10,533 nt of DNA from Caldisericota bacterium (GTDB taxonomy: Bacteria; Caldisericota; Caldisericia; Cryosericales; Cryosericaceae), in NCBI GenBank assembly GCA_026390245.1, contig JAPLGI010000025.1, positions 1-10,533 on the forward strand, read 5' to 3'. The position numbers and the translations under genes were made by a program. Within the stretch, counting starts at the first letter, position 1. Each line of letters begins with the position of its first letter. Of the stretch, positions 1-4,757 are shown piece after piece. The notes under the pieces are model-generated. The model was not told the origin of the DNA, ran no database searches, and was given only the letters and a program-made list of their open reading frames with translations.

Positions 1-55
1 CACCAGTCGTCCGCGGACTATCAGCCCGTCAGATTCTGGTAGAAAGGGCAGGAAA

Positions 56-95
56 GAAAACAACCCGAAGCGCGATCGCGGTCCGGGTTGTTTTC
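56..95 (+). terminator. Intrinsic terminator, probably bidirectional
   Basis: A perfect 12-bp inverted repeat (GAAAACAACCCG at 56-67, CGGGTTGTTTTC at 84-95) encloses a 16-nt loop that itself contains the palindrome CGCGATCGCG (71-80). Read on the + strand the GC-rich stem ends in TTGTTTTC. Read on the minus strand it ends in TTGTTTTCTTTCC, so it could serve transcripts from either side. The likeliest job is ending a gene to the left of the window, because alr begins 180 bp further on and needs no terminator here. The structure is seen directly; the function is inferred. Confidence 0.75.
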
Positions 96-104
96 GAAGG
101 AGGG

Positions 105-137
105 CATGTAACCGATAACGAAGTTATCGATTACATG
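105..137. repeat. 33-bp near-perfect palindrome, possible operator or recombination site
   Basis: Two 15-nt arms (105-119 and 123-137) are reverse complements except for one C/A mismatch (112 against 130) and flank a 3-nt centre, GAA. The arms are AT-rich (CATGTAA and CGATAAC blocks), unlike the GC-rich surroundings. There is no T-tract after the right arm, so it does not look like a second terminator. A dimeric regulator's operator upstream of alr, or a tyrosine-recombinase-type core, are both possible. A GGAGG just before it (99-103) leads into ATG-TAA, a start immediately followed by a stop, which is probably coincidental. Confidence 0.6.
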
Positions 138-242
138 GCCACTATATGGGATATCCGATTCTTGTCAATGGCAACGTTTGCATTTCTTTCGGCGGCCAAG
201 GACGGCATGCCTGTAGAGTGTGTATTGGCAAGTATTCGTGTG

Positions 243-270
243 TTGAACGCCCTCTGAAACGTGCTATTGT
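243..270 (+). promoter_or_regulatory. Probable alr promoter, close to the start codon
   Basis: TTGAAC (243-248) and TATTGT (265-270) are separated by 16 bp and each match the sigma-70-type consensus at 4 of 6 bases. Transcription from this pair would begin about 7 nt after the -10 box, at or next to the alr ATG at 277. No Shine-Dalgarno-like sequence lies before that ATG, which agrees with a leaderless mRNA. The match is moderate, so a more distant promoter cannot be excluded. Confidence 0.4.
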
Positions 271-276
271 TTTGTC

Positions 277-1434
277 ATGAAGAGAGAGGATATCGTCTCC
301 GTCGAGCAGTTCGGGCGTTCCACGTGGCTGGAAATCGATCTGGCTCGCGTGCGGGACAATTACCACGTCGTGTGTGATATGGTGCCGGCGAAGACCCATG
401 TGCTGTGTGTGGTCAAGGATGATGCCTATGGCCATGGCGCCGTACCCGTGGCGCGGGTCCTCCAGGAAGAAGGTGCCGACTGGTTCGCAGTTGCCACGCT
501 GGAAGAGGCTCTCGAACTCAGACGGGCCGGCATAACAGGTCGCATGCTCGTGTTTGGCTATGTTCCTGCGTTGGGAGTCGGCGAGGCAATTGCTCAAGGT
601 ATTGCGATCAGCGTCCCCGATGACGACGTCGCACGCGAACTCGCCGAAGCAGCCGCCGGAAAGCAGCTGACGGTCCATCTCAAGGTGGATACGGGCATGG
701 GAAGAGGCGGCGTTCTTGCTGAAGGGGCACCGGACGTACTGTACAAGCTCAATGACCTGAAGGGCGTGAAGGTCGAGGGGATCTACTCGCATTTTTCCTG
801 TGCGGACTCGGACGAATCTTATTCTTCCATGCAGCTGCGCAGGTTTGAGAAGGTTCTCCATCGGTCGGCTGTAGAGGGCCTACGCCCCAGGATTGCTCAT
901 TTCTCCAACTCGGCCGGCATCCTCACGATGAAGGCTGCGACCTTCGAAGGGGTCCGTCCGGGGTTGTTGCTCTATGGTTGTTCGCCCATCGAGGGCGTGC
1001 CGATAGCGGGGTTGCGGCCGGCGATGGCGATGAAGTCCCGGCTGATAGCGCTCAAACAGGTCCCTGCGGGCTATGGCATCAGCTACGGTCGCAGTTACCT
1101 GACCTACAAGCCGACGACGATTGGAATCCTTCCGGTCGGCTACACGGACGGCTATTCGCGCATGTTGTCGAACAAGGCTTCAGTCATCATCCATGGCAAA
1201 AGGGCGCCGGTGATAGGAAGAGTGACTATGGATCAGACCATGATCGATCTGTCGGACATCCAGGGTGTGACAGCAGGCGACGAAGCTGTTCTCCTGGGTG
1301 AAGCGGGAAGCCAGCGCATCACCGCGGGGGACCTGGGATCACTTGCTCAGACGATCAGCTACGAGGTCCTGTGCACGGTTGGCAAGCTGGTTCGTCGCGT
1401 GTACTTCCATGTGCTGTGCACGCCGAACTCGTAA
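277..1434 (+). CDS. alr: Alanine racemase
   Basis: PLP-dependent cytoplasmic enzyme that interconverts L- and D-alanine, supplying D-alanine for peptidoglycan. At 385 residues it has the normal family length. The N-terminal TIM-barrel domain opens with TWLEIDLARVRDNY and holds the PLP-lysine motif VVKDDAYGHG, with Lys47 as the cofactor lysine and Tyr51 following. The motif is usually VVKA(D/N)AYGHG, so Asp48 is a mild deviation. HLKVDTGMGRGG and the HFSNSAG phosphate-binding region follow. The C-terminal beta domain carries GISYGRSY, with Tyr270 as the second catalytic base, then VTMDQTMID and the closing TISYEVLCTVGKLVRRVY. The ATG at 277 is the only reasonable start, and it has no ribosome-binding sequence. 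The last residues overlap the next gene. Confidence 0.96.
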   Translation: MKREDIVSVEQFGRSTWLEIDLARVRDNYHVVCDMVPAKTHVLCVVKDDAYGHGAVPVARVLQEEGADWFAVATLEEALELRRAGITGRMLVFGYVPALGVGEAIAQGIAISVPDDDVARELAEAAAGKQLTVHLKVDTGMGRGGVLAEGAPDVLYKLNDLKGVKVEGIYSHFSCADSDESYSSMQLRRFEKVLHRSAVEGLRPRIAHFSNSAGILTMKAATFEGVRPGLLLYGCSPIEGVPIAGLRPAMAMKSRLIALKQVPAGYGISYGRSYLTYKPTTIGILPVGYTDGYSRMLSNKASVIIHGKRAPVIGRVTMDQTMIDLSDIQGVTAGDEAVLLGEAGSQRITAGDLGSLAQTISYEVLCTVGKLVRRVYFHVLCTPNS

Positions 1435-2165
1435 GTGGCGAAGACCGCTGTCTCATCTTCTCGCAGAACAGCAGTCTCCCGTTTGGAGCCGCATCGATCA
1501 TCAAGATTCCTCTGCTGGTCTGCGTTGGGCAATTGGTGGAAGCGGGTGAACTGGCGTGGGACCTTCCCCTTCGTCTGACCGTCCCTGCCCCTCACGGAAC
1601 CGGTCTCCTTGAGCATCTGGATAACGCTCGCCCCTGGTCAGTCCAGGATCTGTGCGTCATGATGATGGGCGTGTCCGACAACATGGCCTGCAACCAGCTT
1701 ATCGAGGAGGTTGGCATGGAGCGCCTGAACGCCATCTTGCGAGGGCTCGGGTATCGGGTGAGCACCATCCGGCGCCGCATGATGGACCGCGAGACACTTG
1801 TTCGAGGCGTCGACAATACTGTGACCGCTGAGGAGATCGCCGAGATGCTGGCTCAGCTCTACGCACATCGTCTGGTCTCGAACGCCATGAGCGAGCGCAT
1901 CCTCGGGTACCTGCGCGTGAACCAGCTGAGAGACCTGATTGCGTGGCCAGTTCCCGGCAGCGCCGTCCTGGCGGGGAAGACGGGCGGTATGCCCGGTTCT
2001 CTGCTTGATGCAGAGCTGATTACCGTGTCGGGCGGTCCAACCTATTCGCTGTGCGTGTTTGCGTCAGGTTTTGAACGGGCCAGCCGGGCGAAGGGCGTCA
2101 TTGCTGAGGTTTCAGAGATCGTCTATGCCGCCGTTTCGGCTGGAAACAGCTCGAACCCTGGTTGA
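1371..2165 (+). CDS. Class A beta-lactamase-like serine hydrolase
   Basis: A 264-residue member of the penicillin-binding/serine beta-lactamase fold (Beta-lactamase2 type). Three catalytic motifs are present in order and at the right spacing: SIIK (nucleophile Ser42, Lys45), SDN (102-104) and KTGG (203-206). The omega-loop glutamate of true class A beta-lactamases is not evident: the equivalent stretch reads TIRRRMMDRE, so it may be a peptidase-like or other hydrolase rather than an antibiotic-degrading enzyme. No signal peptide is visible, which is odd for a family that normally acts outside the membrane. The GTG at 1371 has a weak GAGG (1363-1366) before it and overlaps alr by 64 nt. A second GTG at 1416 would reduce the overlap to 19 nt, but the family's first strand appears to begin before it. 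It is probably co-transcribed and translationally coupled with alr. The substrate is unknown. Confidence 0.8.
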   Translation: MHGWQAGSSRVLPCAVHAELVSGEDRCLIFSQNSSLPFGAASIIKIPLLVCVGQLVEAGELAWDLPLRLTVPAPHGTGLLEHLDNARPWSVQDLCVMMMGVSDNMACNQLIEEVGMERLNAILRGLGYRVSTIRRRMMDRETLVRGVDNTVTAEEIAEMLAQLYAHRLVSNAMSERILGYLRVNQLRDLIAWPVPGSAVLAGKTGGMPGSLLDAELITVSGGPTYSLCVFASGFERASRAKGVIAEVSEIVYAAVSAGNSSNPG

Positions 2166-2224
2166 CCGTTCAGAAGTGGTCGCCGAAGATGACCGTGGAT
2201 GGAGGCGAAGGAGAACACAGCCGG

Positions 2225-2256
2225 CATGAGTCATGGGGCCTGACCCGGCCGGGCCA
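2225..2256. other. Palindromic spacer between convergent genes
   Basis: The 93-bp gap between the convergent serine hydrolase and nrdG genes holds CATGAGTCATG (2225-2235) and an imperfect palindrome, TGACCCGGCCGGGCCA (2241-2256), whose core CCCGGCCGGG is perfect. Such GC-rich dyads could slow polymerase at the meeting point of two transcripts. Neither is followed by a T-tract, so this is not called a terminator. Confidence 0.3.
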
Positions 2257-2258
2257 GA

Positions 2259-2963
2259 CTAGATGCCACCTCGCGTACTGATGCGCAGGGAAGGGTAGTG
2301 CAGGCGCATTCGTTCAGCAATGATCTCGAGGTCCCATGGCTCAAATCCTCTGGCAGACGTGAAGCCGGGGTCGAGCGTCTTGGTGAGAACGAAGTTCTGA
2401 ATGACGTAGGTCGATCCGGCAGGCAGCATGGAGGCGGCAGCGTCGATGTCTGCTTCGCTGAACAGCAGAGGCAGGACAGTTGTCCGGTATTCATGGACAG
2501 TATGGCACTCAGCCAGGAGTCGTATCGAGGCTTCTGCGAGGGCTAGAGCACGAGAGTTGCGCGTCACCTCGGCGTATCGTGTGGGCGGAGCTTTCACATC
2601 CATGGCGACATAGTCCAGAGACCTTCTCTCCAGTAGGTGCGCAAGCATCTCAGGGTTGGACCCGTTCGTGTCCAGCTTGACAGCAAGGCCGAGAGAGCGT
2701 ATGTGTTCGACGAATTGTGCCAAATCTGTGTGAAGCGTCGGTTCTCCGCCAGTGATGCACACGCCATCGAGCTTGCTCCTTCGCCGTTCGAGAAACGCGA
2801 AGAATGCCTCTTCGGCCAGCTGCGGCGTATCCGCGGTAGCAGTGACGAGTTCAGGGTTGTGGCAGTACGGGCATGCAAAGTTGCAGCCGACCGTAAACAC
2901 AGAGGTGGCCAGTCTTCCCGGAAAGTCGCTGAGCGATAGGGGTTCGTAATGGGCCAGTCTCAT
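2259..2963 (-). CDS. nrdG: Anaerobic RNR-activating protein (radical SAM, NrdG2-like)
   Basis: Radical-SAM activase that uses a [4Fe-4S] cluster and S-adenosylmethionine to generate the glycyl radical on class III ribonucleotide reductase. The cluster motif CNFACPYC is clear (Cys27, 31 and 34 counted from this start) and is followed by HNPELV, typical of the longer NrdG form related to pyruvate formate-lyase activases. ITGGEPTL is the SAM-binding GGE region; KLDTNGSNP and DYVAMDVKAP follow. I place the start at ATG 2963 (234 residues) because the product then opens MRLAHYEPLSLSDFPG, which aligns with family N-termini. An in-frame ATG at 2996 would add 11 residues of low-complexity appearance. 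Neither start has a good Shine-Dalgarno sequence. The gene follows the glycyl-radical subunit, its expected substrate, across a hairpin. Confidence 0.9.
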   Translation of the reverse strand: MRLAHYEPLSLSDFPGRLATSVFTVGCNFACPYCHNPELVTATADTPQLAEEAFFAFLERRRSKLDGVCITGGEPTLHTDLAQFVEHIRSLGLAVKLDTNGSNPEMLAHLLERRSLDYVAMDVKAPPTRYAEVTRNSRALALAEASIRLLAECHTVHEYRTTVLPLLFSEADIDAAASMLPAGSTYVIQNFVLTKTLDPGFTSARGFEPWDLEIIAERMRLHYPSLRISTRGGI

Positions 2964-3008
2964 GTCCTGGGTTCCCGGACAGCGGGGACTTCCCATGTGA
3001 CAATATGA

Positions 3009-3054
3009 AAACGCCGCTGACGGACCGTTGGGATCTCCGCAGTCAGCGGCGTTT
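3009..3054 (-). terminator. Strong hairpin between glycyl-radical gene and nrdG
   Basis: A perfect 13-bp stem (AAACGCCGCTGAC at 3009-3021, GTCAGCGGCGTTT at 3042-3054) with a 20-nt loop lies 13 nt after the glycyl-radical gene's stop. Read on the minus strand the stem ends in GCGGCGTTTTCAT, a short T-run fitting an intrinsic terminator or attenuator. It sits before nrdG in the same direction, so it may make nrdG expression depend on readthrough or reduce its dose. A role in processing or mRNA stability is also possible. Confidence 0.5.
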
Positions 3055-3066
3055 CATGCATCTCGA

Positions 3067-3264
3067 TCATTGTGCTGTGTTATGCTGGGTCTTGGCCTCG
3101 AAACATGTTCTGTCAGCCCACTCAGCCTTCTTCCCCTTGTTCCACTGGGAAACGGGCCTGAGATAGCCAACCACGCGGCTATAAACTTCAGTTCTTGTAC
3201 GTTTGAACACAGGCACAGTCGTTCCATTGTCCAGCAACAGATCCCCATTGTCTAGTTCTTTCAC
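3067..3264 (-). CDS. Detached glycyl-radical domain of class III RNR
   Basis: A 65-residue protein that is essentially the C-terminal glycyl-radical domain of anaerobic ribonucleoside-triphosphate reductase (NrdD). EVYSRVVGYLRPV contains the RVxGY motif, with Gly33 as the predicted radical site, and continues with QWNKGKKAEWADR, the usual end of full-length NrdD. The first 24 or so residues (rich in LDNGDLLLDNG) do not look like NrdD and could be a docking segment. The GTG start at 3264 is supported by a near-perfect ribosome-binding sequence. The large NrdD chain upstream lacks this domain, so the two should form one enzyme. A 'spare-part' role, like that of YfiD/GrcA for pyruvate formate-lyase, is less likely because no intact NrdD is visible here. 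The domain call is firm; the subunit role is inferred. Confidence 0.88.
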   Translation of the reverse strand: MKELDNGDLLLDNGTTVPVFKRTRTEVYSRVVGYLRPVSQWNKGKKAEWADRTCFEAKTQHNTAQ

Positions 3265-3267
3265 TTG

Positions 3268-3277
3268 TCACCTCCTC
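3268..3277 (-). promoter_or_regulatory. Ribosome-binding site fixing the GTG start at 3264
   Basis: On the minus strand these bases read GAGGAGGTGA, an almost complete complement of the 16S rRNA 3' end, ending 3 nt before the GTG. It is among the strongest such sites in the window and shows that the small gene is independently translated rather than a leftover fragment of nrdD. Confidence 0.85.
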
Positions 3278-3303
3278 TTACTCAGTCAAGTATACTCAAG
3301 ACT

Positions 3304-4743
3304 TCAATTGGAAACAGTGACACTCCCTGTCGCGACAAACGCATTCGTTCCTGACGGCAGCAGGATCCTGATTGCTCGCTTGTCCACCGTCATGCCCATG
3401 GCAACGACGCTGTCACCCTTTGTGAGCACTGTTGTGGGGGTGCCACTGAGGCTCTCGTCCAGGTAGACCTTGACGGACGTGGAGGCGGTCACTCTGGCGA
3501 ATGGAACATATGTTGTCGATCCACGCCCGATTCTGGCATATCCGCCGTAGACCCAGCCCGTCTTCCCTTTTGCCTGACCAAGCCCCTTTGCCTGAATCCA
3601 GCCCTGACCAAGAGCCAGAGCTGTCCTCGTCTCCGTTGGAGCAGCCACTTCCAGGACCTTGCTGCCGATGGTAATGGGCTGATCCCGGAACATGAGTCCT
3701 GTTTCGGTTGTAAGCGTTGCGCCGGGCTGGCTGCCCACTGCAACGGGTGCACTGCTGCCCGTGAATTGATAGGCAAAGAGCGATGGGGCAGTACTCTTGA
3801 CGACGAGCTTGGGGCTGCGGGAGCCCTCGATGTACTGCCATGTCTCATAGGTCAGGGGGGCGGTCTTGCCGTCCGAGCTTGTGCCCGAACCATAGATGCC
3901 GAGTTCGTAGACAATGGTCTTTCCATCGGTTGTCCGTGAGGCGCCGCGCACGAAAGGCTGGAGGATGCCCGTTGACGTGGGCGGCGGAGCAATGCTCGTA
4001 GTCTTGCCGTCCTTGGTCCTGAGGCCAAGGAACGTCCCTTTTGAATCCTGCATGGGGCCGAAGAACGTACCGTCGGCAAACGTGACTCCCGTCGGGCCGA
4101 GGAAGGTGTGGGCGGTGTCGAAGCCAAGGCTCGAGGAGGCGATCGTCCAGATTCCACCGGGAGAGACGATGAGGGCAGTCGATCCGTCGAGAATCAGTCG
4201 CGTTGTCCGGTCGAACTGTTCTTTCGTCAGTGGAACCTGGGTCCAGAATGAGCCGTTTGTCGTACCATCGTAGCCTATTGAGGTTATGGTGAGTTGCAGG
4301 AGTCGTGGAGTTGTTGTGGACGATGCTTCGACCAGCAGGGCGCCGCTCGAGGAACACATCAGTTTCGGCCCCATCTCCGCCTTGCCCTGGCCGATGGTCA
4401 GTTCCTGCTTGGACGCGAGTTTGCGCTCGACAGCCTTGTACGAACCGTCTGCCTCGCTGGTCACGTACACCAGCTCACCTCCTGCAGGATGCCAGTCGAA
4501 GGTGACAATTGTTCCCAACTTGGTCAGCTGTGTCTTGCGCCCGCCCACCCATTGCCAGAGGTCGCCCTTGTCCAGATAGAGGCCGACATCGCTCTTTGAC
4601 GGTTTTGCCGTACCTCCCGGAGTCGTTGACGGCGTACCGTTTGAATTCAGGTTGCGGACGACGAGCAACACGGAGACGGCGAGAACCAGAACGGCGATGG
4701 CAAGGAGAATGATTTTCTTCCTGGGACGAAGGAATCCTCTCAT
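3304..4743 (-). CDS. Membrane-anchored protein with C-terminal SH3b domains
   Basis: A 479-residue protein of unknown function, probably outside the cytoplasm. Basic residues (MRGFLRPRKK) precede one hydrophobic segment (about 12-29) with no lipobox or obvious signal-peptidase site, suggesting an N-terminal anchor. A Ser/Thr/Pro-rich linker (about 33-50) follows. The middle (about 52-340) is beta-rich, with repeated Gly/Thr turns and WxW or DWHP-type strands that recall a divergent beta-propeller, though no family is recognised. Two SH3b-like units close it: about 348-402 (LMFRDQP to TGWVYGGY) and about 415-479 (VTASTSVKVYLD to the end); such domains often bind cell-wall material. AGGAGGTG (4752-4759) overlaps the nrdD stop and lies 8 nt before the ATG, so translation is coupled to nrdD. 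Why an envelope gene sits inside an nrd operon is unclear. Confidence 0.75.
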   Translation of the reverse strand: MRGFLRPRKKIILLAIAVLVLAVSVLLVVRNLNSNGTPSTTPGGTAKPSKSDVGLYLDKGDLWQWVGGRKTQLTKLGTIVTFDWHPAGGELVYVTSEADGSYKAVERKLASKQELTIGQGKAEMGPKLMCSSSGALLVEASSTTTPRLLQLTITSIGYDGTTNGSFWTQVPLTKEQFDRTTRLILDGSTALIVSPGGIWTIASSSLGFDTAHTFLGPTGVTFADGTFFGPMQDSKGTFLGLRTKDGKTTSIAPPPTSTGILQPFVRGASRTTDGKTIVYELGIYGSGTSSDGKTAPLTYETWQYIEGSRSPKLVVKSTAPSLFAYQFTGSSAPVAVGSQPGATLTTETGLMFRDQPITIGSKVLEVAAPTETRTALALGQGWIQAKGLGQAKGKTGWVYGGYARIGRGSTTYVPFARVTASTSVKVYLDESLSGTPTTVLTKGDSVVAMGMTVDKRAIRILLPSGTNAFVATGSVTVSN

Positions 4744-4757
4744 GTGACAAGCACCTC

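Noticed and set aside
113..129. Resemblance of the palindrome's core to a lox-type half site
   Set aside because: Only a short AT-rich string matches and the 3-nt centre is far shorter than a Cre-type spacer; no recombinase gene is nearby.
3..259. Open + strand frame running through the left edge to a stop at 257-259, and another ending at a TAG at 40-42
   Set aside because: The longer frame runs through the terminator and the palindrome and resembles no family I know. The shorter (ending VRFW) could be the tail of an upstream gene before the terminator, but 13 codons are too few to judge.
142..861. 239-residue minus-strand reading frame opposite alr
   Set aside because: It lies antisense to a clear alr sequence, has no recognisable motif and reflects the codon bias of the gene on the other strand.
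3067..3264. Possibility that the glycyl-radical gene is a decayed remnant of nrdD
   Set aside because: It has a near-perfect ribosome-binding site, intact RVVGY and downstream motif residues, and a clean stop, so it looks maintained as a gene.
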